Below, piece after piece: positions 29,672 to 39,200 of a stretch of DNA of 44,204 bases (positions within the stretch are counted from its first letter, which is position 1; every line of letters begins with the position of its first letter). Location of the stretch: positions 1 through 44,204 of the forward strand of contig JANXTG010000199.1 of the NCBI GenBank assembly GCA_025352525.1, read 5' to 3'. The notes under the pieces were generated by a model, which did no database searches, was not told the origin of the DNA, and saw only the letters and a program-made list of their open reading frames with translations. Position numbers and translations under genes: made by a program. Source of the stretch: Ferruginibacter sp. Lineage in GTDB: Bacteria; Bacteroidota; Bacteroidia; Chitinophagales; Chitinophagaceae.

Positions 29672-29745
29672 ATGGCTGCGGGATAGAAGCGTAAATACTT
29701 TTTGAGGAACGAAAAAAGATTGAAGCGTATAGCCCGATGAACAGC
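29672..29745. repeat. Candidate intergenic dispersed repeat / structured element
   Basis: ggctgcgggatagaagcgtaaatactttttgaggaacgaaaaaagattgaagcgtatagcccgatgaacagc: near-direct repeat GATAGAAGCGTA/GATTGAAGCGTA, CTTTTT/AAAAAG and CGGG/CCCG pairing. Confidence 0.55.
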
Positions 29746-29792
29746 TTAATAGATATAAAAAAATAAACAGCCCCAAATAAAAAAAATAAAAA

Positions 29793-30389
29793 ATGGCATA
29801 CAAAAAAGTTGAGAGTTACGACGAAGATGTAACAGCAGGATTAATAAAAAATTACAAAGACAGTATTGGGTTACTTGGTGAAGATAAAGATCGGGAAGGG
29901 CTTTTAAAAACACCCGAGAGAGTGGCAAAAGCAATGCAGTTTTTAACACAGGGTTACACGCAGGATGCACGTGCAATTTTAGACTCGGCTAAGTTTCATG
30001 AAGATGTAAGTGAGATGGTGATTGTGAAAGATATTGAATTGTATAGCATGTGCGAGCACCACATGTTACCTTTTTATGGCAAAGCGCATGTGGCTTACAT
30101 ACCAAATGGATACATAACCGGGTTAAGCAAAATTGCCCGTGTTGTTGATGTTTATGCACGCAGATTACAGGTTCAGGAAAGATTGACCCATCAAATTTTA
30201 GATGCGCTAAAAGATTCTTTAAATCCTTTAGGGGTGGCTGTTGTTATTGAAGCTTCTCATTTATGTATGATGATGCGTGGCGTGGGTAAACAAAATTCTG
30301 TTACTACCACATCAGCATTTTTTGGTGAGTTTGAACAGCACCAAACGAGGAGTGAGTTTATGAAATTGATAACGGGAAAATTGCATTAA
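29793..30389 (+). CDS. folE: GTP cyclohydrolase I
   Basis: [84 protein letters not shown]. Confidence 0.96.
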   Translation: MAYKKVESYDEDVTAGLIKNYKDSIGLLGEDKDREGLLKTPERVAKAMQFLTQGYTQDARAILDSAKFHEDVSEMVIVKDIELYSMCEHHMLPFYGKAHVAYIPNGYITGLSKIARVVDVYARRLQVQERLTHQILDALKDSLNPLGVAVVIEASHLCMMMRGVGKQNSVTTTSAFFGEFEQHQTRSEFMKLITGKLH

Positions 30390-30420
30390 GAAATACTAAG
30401 AAAAAATATTATAAAATTGA

Positions 30421-30464
30421 GCCGCAGTATTACAAATTTAGTTTTGTGATTTTGCGGTTTTTTA
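30421..30464 (+). terminator. Terminator after folE
   Basis: gccgcagtattacaaatttagttttgtgattttgcggtttttt: CCGCA/TGCGG plus ACAAA/TTTGT. Confidence 0.6.
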
Positions 30465-30522
30465 ATTTAATAAAATATATTTTTGATTTTTTAGGAAATA
30501 ACTATTTATTTAAAATCAACTT

Positions 30523-31413
30523 ATGAAACACGCATTTATTTTTCCGGGGCAGGGCGCACAGTTTAGTGGTATGGGCAAAAATTTATATGATAACAATGCA
30601 GCAGCAAAACAATTGTATGAAGAAGCCAATGAAATACTCGGTTTTAATATTAGCGACATAATGTTTACAGGAACTGATGAAGATTTAAAGCAAACAAATA
30701 TAACGCAACCTGCAATTTTTATACACTCTGTTGCAGCATATAAAAATATTGAAAACGCACGACCGGATATGGTTGCAGGACATTCTTTGGGTGAATTTTC
30801 TGCATTGGTTGCAAACGGAACTTTACTGTTTGCTGATGCATTAAGGTTGGTAGCAATTCGGGCTGGTGCCATGCAAAAAGCATGTGAATCAAACCCGAGT
30901 ACCATGGCTGCTGTGTTAGGCTTAAACGATGATAAAGTGGAAGAAATTTGTAGGCATATAACAAATGACAGTGGTGAGATAGTTGTTGCAGCAAATTATA
31001 ATTGTCCGGGGCAGCTGGTTATAAGTGGCTCATTGGCAGGCATTGAATTAGCATGCGGACGCATGAAAGAAGCCGGTGCAAAACGTGCATTGGTTTTACC
31101 TGTTGGCGGCGCTTTCCATTCACCATTAATGATATCTGCAAAGGCTGAGTTGGAAGCTGCTATTAACCATACAACTTTTAACAATCCAAATTGCGCTGTA
31201 TATCAAAACGTAACTGCAACAGCAGTTAAAGATCCAACTCAAATAAAAGAAAATTTAATTGCACAACTTACAGGTGCTGTAAAATGGACTCAATGTGTGC
31301 AGGCAATGATTGCAGATGGTGCAACCAATTTTACGGAATGTGGTCCTGGTAAAGTATTACAGGGATTGGTATTAAAAATTAATAAAGAGATGGTCGTTGA
31401 TGGAGTAAATTAA
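30523..31413 (+). CDS. fabD: Malonyl CoA-acyl carrier protein transacylase
   Basis: FIFPGQGAQFSGMGKNLY; VAGHSLGEFSALVANG; GGAFHSPLM; FTECGPGKVLQGL. Confidence 0.95.
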   Translation: MKHAFIFPGQGAQFSGMGKNLYDNNAAAKQLYEEANEILGFNISDIMFTGTDEDLKQTNITQPAIFIHSVAAYKNIENARPDMVAGHSLGEFSALVANGTLLFADALRLVAIRAGAMQKACESNPSTMAAVLGLNDDKVEEICRHITNDSGEIVVAANYNCPGQLVISGSLAGIELACGRMKEAGAKRALVLPVGGAFHSPLMISAKAELEAAINHTTFNNPNCAVYQNVTATAVKDPTQIKENLIAQLTGAVKWTQCVQAMIADGATNFTECGPGKVLQGLVLKINKEMVVDGVN

Positions 31414-31430
31414 TTTTAAAATGATGTATA

Positions 31431-31469
31431 AAAAAAATCGAATCACTTTTAAATGATTCGATTTTTTTA
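31431..31469. terminator. Bidirectional terminator between convergent fabD and mdh
   Basis: aaaaaaatcgaatcacttttaaatgattcgattttttt. Confidence 0.78.
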
Positions 31470-31485
31470 TAAAATGTTAGATCTT

Positions 31486-32421
31486 TTAAATTTCTAAGCT
31501 ACTCAGCACACTGTTCATACTTCTAACAGCATCTGCACTTTTTGCAAAAGCTGCCATTTCTTCGTCGTTAAGTTTGTAATCTACTATTTTTTCCCAACCA
31601 TTTTTACCAATAATAACCGGTACACCTATACAAATATCTGTTTGTCCGTATTCACCATCAAGATAAACACAGCAAGGCATTATTTTCTTTTGGTCACGCA
31701 CAATGGCTTCTACCAAAGCGGCACCTGCAGCACCCGGCGCATACCATGCACTTGTACCAAGTAAACCGGTAAGTGTAGCACCACCAACCATTGTATCTGC
31801 AGCAACTTTTTTAAGGGCCTCAACATCTAAAAAATGAGCAGCCGGCACACCGCTGTAAGTAGCTAATCGTGTCAGTGGAATCATCGTTGTATCGCCATGC
31901 CCGCCAACAACAACAGCTTGCAAATCGTTGGGGCTGCATTGCATTGCTGTGCTTAAAAAATAACGGAAGCGTGCACTGTCAAGCATGCCACCCATACCGA
32001 TAATTCTTCCTTTGGGTAAACCGCTTTGTTTCAAGGCGAGGTAAGTCATTGTATCCATCGGGTTACTGATAACAATGATGATACAGTCAGGAGAATATTC
32101 TAATAAATTTTTTGTAACTGTTTTAACGATGCCTGCGTTTATACCGATAAGTTCTTCTCTTGTCATGCCCGGTTTGCGGGGAATACCAGAGGTTATTACT
32201 GCTACAGTACTACCGGCAGTTTTTGTATAATCGTTTGTGCTGCCGGTAATTTTTGTATCAAACCCTTCCAGTTGTGCAGTCTGCATAAGATCCATTGCTT
32301 TCCCTTCTGCAAAACCTTCTTTAATATCAACTATTACCAGTTCATCACACAATTTTTTTCTTGCAATATTATCGGCGCACGATGCACCTACGGCTCCTGC
32401 CCCTACTACAGTTACTTTCAT
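31486..32421 (-). CDS. mdh: Malate dehydrogenase
   Basis: MKVTVVGAGAVGASCADNIARK; ITSGIPRKPGMTREELIGINAGIV; ISNPMDTMTYLALKQSG; VVGGHGDTTMIPL. Confidence 0.95.
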   Translation of the reverse strand: MKVTVVGAGAVGASCADNIARKKLCDELVIVDIKEGFAEGKAMDLMQTAQLEGFDTKITGSTNDYTKTAGSTVAVITSGIPRKPGMTREELIGINAGIVKTVTKNLLEYSPDCIIIVISNPMDTMTYLALKQSGLPKGRIIGMGGMLDSARFRYFLSTAMQCSPNDLQAVVVGGHGDTTMIPLTRLATYSGVPAAHFLDVEALKKVAADTMVGGATLTGLLGTSAWYAPGAAGAALVEAIVRDQKKIMPCCVYLDGEYGQTDICIGVPVIIGKNGWEKIVDYKLNDEEMAAFAKSADAVRSMNSVLSSLEI

Positions 32422-32620
32422 GTTTATTTTTTTAAGTGGAAATGTTTTTCGAGTAAAGGTAAGATAATGAATAATTTTTCTTGTGGGTAATTAATGAACT
32501 TATAAACAAAAATCTAAAAGTTGCTACCCGGCTTTTTTAGAGAAACGATTTTACTTATTTAAAAGTTTAAAAAAATTATTTTCACGGCATATCCTTTATC
32601 CAGAATGAAAAAAACTAATC

Positions 32621-33208
32621 ATGACCGCAATATTATTTGTGGTTACATTTTGTGTGTTTGCGCAGAATAAAACAACGCTCACTGCATTATTTGACAAGAA
32701 TACAAAAGCAGTAAAACTCCGCTGGCAAAAAGTGAGTGATGCTGTTTCTTATACCTTTCAAAGCAGCAACGATAATAATATTTTTACGGATATTTTTATA
32801 ATAAAAGCCGTTAATATTCCACAAGGTGATTTTATAAAGTACACTGATAATAATCCTGTAGAAGGAAAGAATTATTACCGCTTAAAAATTTATAAAAATA
32901 ATAATACGGTTGAAACTTTATTACCCATTATGCTTGTAAGCGGAAATACTGACAATGCCTGGTTAATATATCCTGTGCCGGTTGGCACTGTAATAAATTT
33001 GCAATATAATGGTAACGATGCTATAGAAGGTATAATAACAGTTTTTATACAAAGCGTAACCTCGGGCACAATATTCACAAGGTTAAGACTTGCATCTACA
33101 ACAAGAAAAATAACTATTCCCATTACAAATATTGGGAAAGGTACTTATGATGTAAGAATTTATGTTAGCAACAAAATTGTATGGAACCAGCGTATAATAA
33201 AATATTAA
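32621..33208 (+). CDS. Secreted protein with T9SS type-A-like C-terminal sorting domain
   Basis: Signal peptide TAILFVVTFCVFAQ; fibronectin-like middle; C-terminal WLIYPVPVGTVINLQYNGNDAIEGIITVFIQ…YDVRIYVSNKIVWNQRIIKY. True start may be 32605 (see finding). Confidence 0.65.
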   Translation: MTAILFVVTFCVFAQNKTTLTALFDKNTKAVKLRWQKVSDAVSYTFQSSNDNNIFTDIFIIKAVNIPQGDFIKYTDNNPVEGKNYYRLKIYKNNNTVETLLPIMLVSGNTDNAWLIYPVPVGTVINLQYNGNDAIEGIITVFIQSVTSGTIFTRLRLASTTRKITIPITNIGKGTYDVRIYVSNKIVWNQRIIKY

Positions 33209-33702
33209 AGGGAAGAAGCTATAAGTTTAAAATTTGGATGATCTGAAAAATCCATTTTAAAAATTCCTTTTTTGCTGTATAAAAAAATCGAGGGGAAACT
33301 GCGTATTTCATAAAAAGTATTTAAAAATCTTTGACTGTCATAACCAACATGAATGTTAGGATATGCAGCAAGATTTAAATCCTTGTAAAATTTATGTACG
33401 CTTTCATAAGAAAGCGAACTAGCAAGTATTATTTCTGCGTTTTTAAAAGATTTTATATTAGCAATTAAACTTTCTGTAGCATGTATGCAATGGTCACAAT
33501 CGGGGCTAAAAACCATTATAACAACAGGTTTTTTTTTCTTTAAATTTTCTTTGGTAAAAATGGAACTATCAACTGCCAGTGCCATACTAAAAGGTGGTAT
33601 TGTTGGTATTCGTTTGTATGCAGGCTCTAAACCATTTTGAATTTGTGCAAAAAGACCAATATAAAAAAAAGTAAATATTAAAATAAGGGACAACGTTTTC
33701 AT
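33205..33702 (-). CDS. Thioredoxin-fold (TlpA/redoxin-like) secreted protein
   Basis: Signal peptide MKTLSLILIFTFFYIGLFAQ; VVIMVFSPDCDHCIHATESL (CxxC); FPSIFLYSKKGIF. ATG 33702 preferred over 33774. Confidence 0.82.
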   Translation of the reverse strand: MKTLSLILIFTFFYIGLFAQIQNGLEPAYKRIPTIPPFSMALAVDSSIFTKENLKKKKPVVIMVFSPDCDHCIHATESLIANIKSFKNAEIILASSLSYESVHKFYKDLNLAAYPNIHVGYDSQRFLNTFYEIRSFPSIFLYSKKGIFKMDFSDHPNFKLIASSL

Positions 33703-33817
33703 TTTCGTAATTTTATGCAAATTAGTTTTTTTATTCAATGTTATTTTAATATTAAACCAATTGCTTTTCCGCATGTCCTAAACAATCATACATTACTTTT
33801 ATTTTAAATAAATTTTT

Positions 33818-35704
33818 ATGGGAAGTTCTACATTGAATAGGCGAGATTTTTTTAAAAGTCTCGCTTTAAAAAAAGAGACTTTTAATGACGACCCTCTTTT
33901 TGATAAATATTCCCGCAAATCGCTTGGTCCAAGAGTTTACAACAACCAGCTTGTTTCTTTTAATAATATTGGTACTGAAAATACAGGAAGTGAATATTTA
34001 AGAGTAGGTAATGTGACTTCAGGATTAGCACCTTACACAGGCCCTTTTGGCAAAAGCGAAGCCATTCATTTACTAAACCGCACTTGCTGGGGTTTCAAAA
34101 AACCACATGCAGATACGCTTGTTTCAGCAGGCTCAGTAACGGCTGCGGTTAATATAATTTTAAATATAAATCCGACTGCGCCCTCACCTCCTGTAAACTG
34201 GTATCAGAATTTAGCTGTAGATACCGGAGCTCTCCCTTATGGTGCAGATTGGACCAACAACCCAAGCCCAAATATTGATGCTCCAACAACTCTTTTGCAA
34301 CAGGCAAATAACCGTTATAGAATTGAAGGCCAAAGATGCTGGTTATTTGAACAGGCTTTAAACAGTGATGTAACAATAAAAGAAAAAATGGTTTGGTTTT
34401 GGTATCATTTTTTACCAATAGATTTTGATGCTATCAATAATTCTAACAACAGTTTTACCAGTACGAACAGTGCAAGAATATTTTACTCGTATTTTAAAAT
34501 GTTTAGAGATAATCCAACCGGTAATTTTAAAGTTCTAATAAGAAATTTAGCAACTCAACCGGCAATGATGTATTATCTAAACAACCAGGCAAATACAGCC
34601 TCAGCACCTGATGAAAATTTTGCACGAGAAATAATGGAACTTTTTACTTTAGGAAAAGACCCTTTAAGTCAATACACACAGGCAGATGTTGTTGCGGCGG
34701 CACAGGTACTTACAGGTTGGCGGGTACAAAATTTAAATACTGCTATACCATCAACTTCATTTGTTCCTTCCTTTCATAAAACGGGTACCAAGCAGTTTTC
34801 TGCATTTTTTAATAACACGGTTATACAAAATCCTACTCCTGCAAATTTAGCAAATGGTGCCAGTGAGCTGGATGCATTTATAGATTTGATATTTACCAAA
34901 AAACAAGTTGTTTCAGAATACATATGCCGCAGACTTTACAGGTATTTTATTTATTATGATATTGATGCAAATATTGAAGCAAACATAATTACTCCGCTGG
35001 CACAAACTTTTGTTGCAAACAACTGGAATATTTTACCGGTATTAGATAAGCTTTTTAAAAGCGAACATTTTTTTGATATGGCAAACCGTGGAGTGATGAT
35101 AAAATCTCCTTTAGATGCAGTAATAAGTACCTTAAAACATTTTAATACAACATATAATGTTGCCACACCTACAAATTACCAGGCTCAATACCAGGTGTTG
35201 GGATTTTTTAATAATATAATTTGCATGCCCATGGAGCAGCGAATGGGCAGTATACCAAACGTATCGGGCTGGAATGCTTATTATCAAACACCTGCCTATC
35301 ACGAATACTGGATAAATACCAATACAATTCAAAAAAGATTTGCATTTTTAGAGCGAATTTTTGGAATAGGTTACAGCTTAAATTATAATGGACTTGTTAC
35401 AGTTATTAAAGTAGAACCGATTGCCTACGTGCAGCAGTTTACCTCCATAGACATCAGTAACCCTAACGAATTGGTTGCAGAATGTTTAAAGTATTTACTA
35501 CCTGTTGATTTAAGTTTAACCCAAAAAAATGCTATTAAACAACAAACACTTTTATACCAGCAAATTACTGATGGGTATTGGACAGTCGCATGGATAAATT
35601 ATATGGGTGCACCAACCAATGCTTCTTACAAAAGTCTGGTTACTGACAGACTAAAGAATTTATTATATACAGTTGTTCAACTGGCAGAATACCAGCTTAT
35701 GTAA
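33818..35704 (+). CDS. DUF1800 domain-containing protein
   Basis: AIHLLNRTCWGFKKPHADTLV; MVWFWYHFLPI; NFAREIMELFTLGKDPLSQYTQADVVAAAQVLTGW. Confidence 0.9.
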   Translation: MGSSTLNRRDFFKSLALKKETFNDDPLFDKYSRKSLGPRVYNNQLVSFNNIGTENTGSEYLRVGNVTSGLAPYTGPFGKSEAIHLLNRTCWGFKKPHADTLVSAGSVTAAVNIILNINPTAPSPPVNWYQNLAVDTGALPYGADWTNNPSPNIDAPTTLLQQANNRYRIEGQRCWLFEQALNSDVTIKEKMVWFWYHFLPIDFDAINNSNNSFTSTNSARIFYSYFKMFRDNPTGNFKVLIRNLATQPAMMYYLNNQANTASAPDENFAREIMELFTLGKDPLSQYTQADVVAAAQVLTGWRVQNLNTAIPSTSFVPSFHKTGTKQFSAFFNNTVIQNPTPANLANGASELDAFIDLIFTKKQVVSEYICRRLYRYFIYYDIDANIEANIITPLAQTFVANNWNILPVLDKLFKSEHFFDMANRGVMIKSPLDAVISTLKHFNTTYNVATPTNYQAQYQVLGFFNNIICMPMEQRMGSIPNVSGWNAYYQTPAYHEYWINTNTIQKRFAFLERIFGIGYSLNYNGLVTVIKVEPIAYVQQFTSIDISNPNELVAECLKYLLPVDLSLTQKNAIKQQTLLYQQITDGYWTVAWINYMGAPTNASYKSLVTDRLKNLLYTVVQLAEYQLM

Positions 35705-35756
35705 AACTGGTTTTAAAACATTAAACTAATTTCTAAAACAGGAAAATACATTACTG

Positions 35757-37634
35757 ATGAAACGCAGATCCTTTTTAAAAACAAGTTCGCTTATTGCAGC
35801 TCCGCTGATTATAAATGGTATTCCTGTTATGGGTGCCCCAAAAACGGGCAGCAGTATGCTTGATGCGCTAGCACAGGCATCTTACGGTTGTGGTAAAATA
35901 TTGGTGATTGTACAAATGAATGGTGGCAATGATGGTTTAAACATGGTCTTCCCTTTAGATTATTACAGCCAGCTTCAAAGCGCAAGAACAAATTTGTTAA
36001 TGCCGCAAAATGCTATTTCAACCTTAAACAATAATATTACAACCGGTCTGCACCCTGCAATGCCCGAAATGAAAAATTTATATAATGAAGGTAAGTTGAT
36101 GATTGTACAAGGCGTCTCTTATGCTAACCCAAGTTTCAGTCATTTTAGAGCAACAGACATTTGGTTTTCTGCTTCAGGTAGTAATACAACTTTAAATAGT
36201 GGCTGGCTTGGCCGAGAATTGGACACACAGTATTCCGGTTTTCCAACTGCATTCCCCAATGCAGATATGCCTGATCCTTTAGCTATACAAATTGGTTCAA
36301 CATTACCGTTTTCGTTACAGGGTCCGGCAATAAATATGGGTTATAATGCTCCAAATCCTACAGCATTATTAAATGTAATAAATGGTATTACAGATGCTGC
36401 ACCTAACAATGATTATGGCAGAGAACTTTCTTTTTTAAGATTGATGAAAGACCAGAGCAATGCTTACAGAGTTGTAATTCAAAATGCATACAATGTTCCT
36501 CAATCTCAGTCTGCTACTTACCCAACAGGTAACAGCCTTGCCGATCAGCTTAAAATTGTTGCTAAACTTATTAATGGCGGGCTAAAAACCCCTGTCTATA
36601 TTGTTAACCATCCAAACTCTCATGATACGCACGAGGGCCAGGTAGATGTGAATGATAAATCTTTAGGTTACCAGGCAAAAATTCTGGGTATTCTCTCAAA
36701 GGCGATTGGTGCTTTTCAAACCGACCTTGGGTTAATGGGTAAGGATGATAAAGTAACAGGAATGACTTACAGTGAATTTGGTAGAAGAGTAAAAAGCAAC
36801 GCAAGTATAGGAACCGACCATGGTACTGCAGCGCCAGTTATGTTTTTTGGCGCAGCACTTAACACCAATCCAACATCTGTTGCAGGAACGGCCAACCCTA
36901 TACCCGGTATGATAGGCACTTCTCCAGTACTTCCTACAACAATAGATAACAATACATTGTTACCCATGCAATACGATTTCAGGCAATTGTATGCAAGTGT
37001 AATGCAGGATTGGCTTTGCCTTTCAGCCAAAGAAACTGATAATGTTTTAGGAAGTGCTTATGCCCGTTTACCAATCTTTAAATCTGCTAATTTATCTGCT
37101 GTTGCCGGCATAGAATTAACCGGACAATATATAAACGGGGAGGCAAGATTGAATTACAAAGTAGCAGAAAACAACAAATACTCATCTTTTGCAATTGAAT
37201 TTTCAACAGACGGAATAACCTTTACAGAGGTAAAAAGAATTTTGAACACGAGTTTAAATACCCTAGAAAGTTATATATACTCGGAAGTTAAGAACACTTC
37301 CAAAATGTACTACAGAATTGCAGGCAGAAATAATCAGGGAGCGATAAAGTATTCAAACATGATTGTACTTCGCAATAATCAACAACAATTAATAAGCGTA
37401 AATCCAAACCCGGTTGTAAACAATCAAATAAATATTAAATTATTTGAAACACCCAATTCAGCAGTAGATGTAAATATTTTAACCATGACGGGGCAAAAAC
37501 TTTATTCTAATAGATTTGCACAACCAGGAAGTGTCTTAAGTTTTAAAGTTCCAACATTTACTGCCAATGCTCATTATATCTTAGAAGTAGTTTATGGAAC
37601 TACAATTGCGCATGAGCAGATAATGTTTAGATGA
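35757..37634 (+). CDS. DUF1501 domain-containing protein with T9SS type-A C-terminal domain
   Basis: MKRRSFLKTSSLIAAPLIING export signal; ILVIVQMNGGNDGLNMVFPLDYYSQL; GMTYSEFGRRVKSNASIGTDHGTAAPVMFFG; C-term SVNPNPVVNNQINIKLFE…YILEVVYG. Confidence 0.92.
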   Translation: MKRRSFLKTSSLIAAPLIINGIPVMGAPKTGSSMLDALAQASYGCGKILVIVQMNGGNDGLNMVFPLDYYSQLQSARTNLLMPQNAISTLNNNITTGLHPAMPEMKNLYNEGKLMIVQGVSYANPSFSHFRATDIWFSASGSNTTLNSGWLGRELDTQYSGFPTAFPNADMPDPLAIQIGSTLPFSLQGPAINMGYNAPNPTALLNVINGITDAAPNNDYGRELSFLRLMKDQSNAYRVVIQNAYNVPQSQSATYPTGNSLADQLKIVAKLINGGLKTPVYIVNHPNSHDTHEGQVDVNDKSLGYQAKILGILSKAIGAFQTDLGLMGKDDKVTGMTYSEFGRRVKSNASIGTDHGTAAPVMFFGAALNTNPTSVAGTANPIPGMIGTSPVLPTTIDNNTLLPMQYDFRQLYASVMQDWLCLSAKETDNVLGSAYARLPIFKSANLSAVAGIELTGQYINGEARLNYKVAENNKYSSFAIEFSTDGITFTEVKRILNTSLNTLESYIYSEVKNTSKMYYRIAGRNNQGAIKYSNMIVLRNNQQQLISVNPNPVVNNQINIKLFETPNSAVDVNILTMTGQKLYSNRFAQPGSVLSFKVPTFTANAHYILEVVYGTTIAHEQIMFR

Positions 37635-37645
37635 TTTTTTATTGG

Positions 37646-37682
37646 TAAAAGCCTTTGATAGCCTCATCAAAGGCTTTTACTA
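37646..37682. terminator. Bidirectional terminator
   Basis: taaaagcctttgatagcctcatcaaaggctttta. Confidence 0.75.
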
Positions 37683-38225
37683 TTCATCCTTACCTGCCTT
37701 ATCCCCTACAAAAAATTGCTCCTTATTTTTAAAAAGTACATTGAATGTTGTGAGAGATCCATAACAACGGGTAATGTATTGTTGTATGTTTACCTTGTCT
37801 TCGTCGGTAAGTTTTTTATGACTGTTTATGTTCTGTTCCAGAACCCGCAGACGGTCTCTTAGCATTACAATTTTATGAAAAAAATCTTCAATAGGAATAT
37901 CTTTCGGTTTCTGAGTTTTATCTGCAGTTTGCAGCAACATTTTTCCCCCAAGCCATTTATCCCCCAAAGAAACCGGCTCACTTATTCCTCCCCACATTTT
38001 TAAAATTTTGAGCAAAGATTTTTCAACTTCTGAAGTTGTTTCTATTTCTTCACTTACATTTTCAGGGATAATTTCTTCTAGTTTCTCATCCGCTTTATCA
38101 ATTTCTTTTATGCCTGAATCTATAAACGAAATAATATAAACAGCGTACCTGATGCCAACAATAACGCCGGGGCCGTATTGTGTATGTTGAAGGCGAGTGC
38201 CTATTCCTAAAGTAAGTTGATCCAT
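37680..38225 (-). CDS. Conserved hypothetical protein with N-terminal SH3-like/'GTRLQHTQYGPGVI' motif
   Basis: MDQLTLGIGTRLQHTQYGPGVIVGIRYAVYIISF; ATG 38225 preferred over 38261. Confidence 0.65.
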   Translation of the reverse strand: MDQLTLGIGTRLQHTQYGPGVIVGIRYAVYIISFIDSGIKEIDKADEKLEEIIPENVSEEIETTSEVEKSLLKILKMWGGISEPVSLGDKWLGGKMLLQTADKTQKPKDIPIEDFFHKIVMLRDRLRVLEQNINSHKKLTDEDKVNIQQYITRCYGSLTTFNVLFKNKEQFFVGDKAGKDE

Positions 38226-38381
38226 TAATAAAATTTTTAGTGTAATAAATATTTTGTGCAAATTGAATTTTTTAAAATTATCAAATAATATTAAACCTGT
38301 TCATTATTTGTACAATGCTTACGAATAATTTTAATGAAAAATTTTACGCTACTTTTACCACCAACAAAAAATACAATTACA

Positions 38382-38948
38382 ATGGCAAGTACACAAGATA
38401 TACGCTCAGGCCTCATAATTAAAGTTGACGGAAGTTTATATACAGTAATAGATTTCGGACAAAATAAAACAGCCCGTTCAGCAGCAAAAGTTTGGGCTAA
38501 ATTGAAGGGTGTTGATAACTCCCGTACGATTGAACAAACATGGAACTCAGGCGAAACTATTTATCCTGTTCGGGTAGAAAAGAGAGCATTTCAATATCTA
38601 TATAAAGATGATACGGGGTACAGTTTTATGGATGTGGAAACTTTTGAACAGATTACCGTACCAGAAACAATGATTGATGCTCCAAGATTTTTAAAAGATG
38701 GGCAGGAAGTAACGGTCTCTATAAACGGAGAAACAGATGTGCCAATGAGTGTTGAATTACCTGATAAAATTGTATTGCTAGTTACATACAGTGAGCCAGG
38801 TATGAGAGGCGATACTGCTACAAAAACTTTAAAGCCCTGCACAGTTGAAACCGGTGCAACCGTAAACGTGCCATTATTTGTAAACGATGGTGAATTAATA
38901 AGAATTCTTGCAAAAACAGGAGAATACGTTGAAAGAGTAAAAGGCTAA
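38382..38948 (+). CDS. efp: Elongation factor P
   Basis: MASTQDIRSGLIIKVDGSLYTVIDFGQNKTARSAAKVWAKLKGVDNSRTIEQTWNSGETI; C-terminal EPGMRGDTATKTLKPCTVETGATVNVPLFVNDGELIRI. Confidence 0.95.
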   Translation: MASTQDIRSGLIIKVDGSLYTVIDFGQNKTARSAAKVWAKLKGVDNSRTIEQTWNSGETIYPVRVEKRAFQYLYKDDTGYSFMDVETFEQITVPETMIDAPRFLKDGQEVTVSINGETDVPMSVELPDKIVLLVTYSEPGMRGDTATKTLKPCTVETGATVNVPLFVNDGELIRILAKTGEYVERVKG

Positions 38949-38968
38949 TTTTTATAATTAATATTTTA

Positions 38969-39005
38969 AAATGGATAATTACGAAAGTGATTATCCATTT
39001 TTGTT
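38969..39005 (+). terminator. Terminator after efp
   Basis: aaaatggataattacgaaagtgattatccattttt. Confidence 0.7.
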
Positions 39006-39200
39006 TGGAAGAATTAAGAGGCTATTGGTTTTTAAAGATTTTATGAGGTTTTTATGCATTTATCTTCAAAAGTTGTTCTTTTTGCAAGAAAAATCTTGAT
39101 TTATGACCATTTTTTAAAAATTATACTTGTCCTTTTCTTTAATCATTTCCTATCTTAGCCCCCCATTTCAACATTGCATTCATTCATCCAACAAACTATT

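Noticed and set aside
30516-30905. 129-aa minus-strand ORF antisense to fabD
   Set aside because: Overlaps a confident fabD CDS; composition consistent with shadow ORF.
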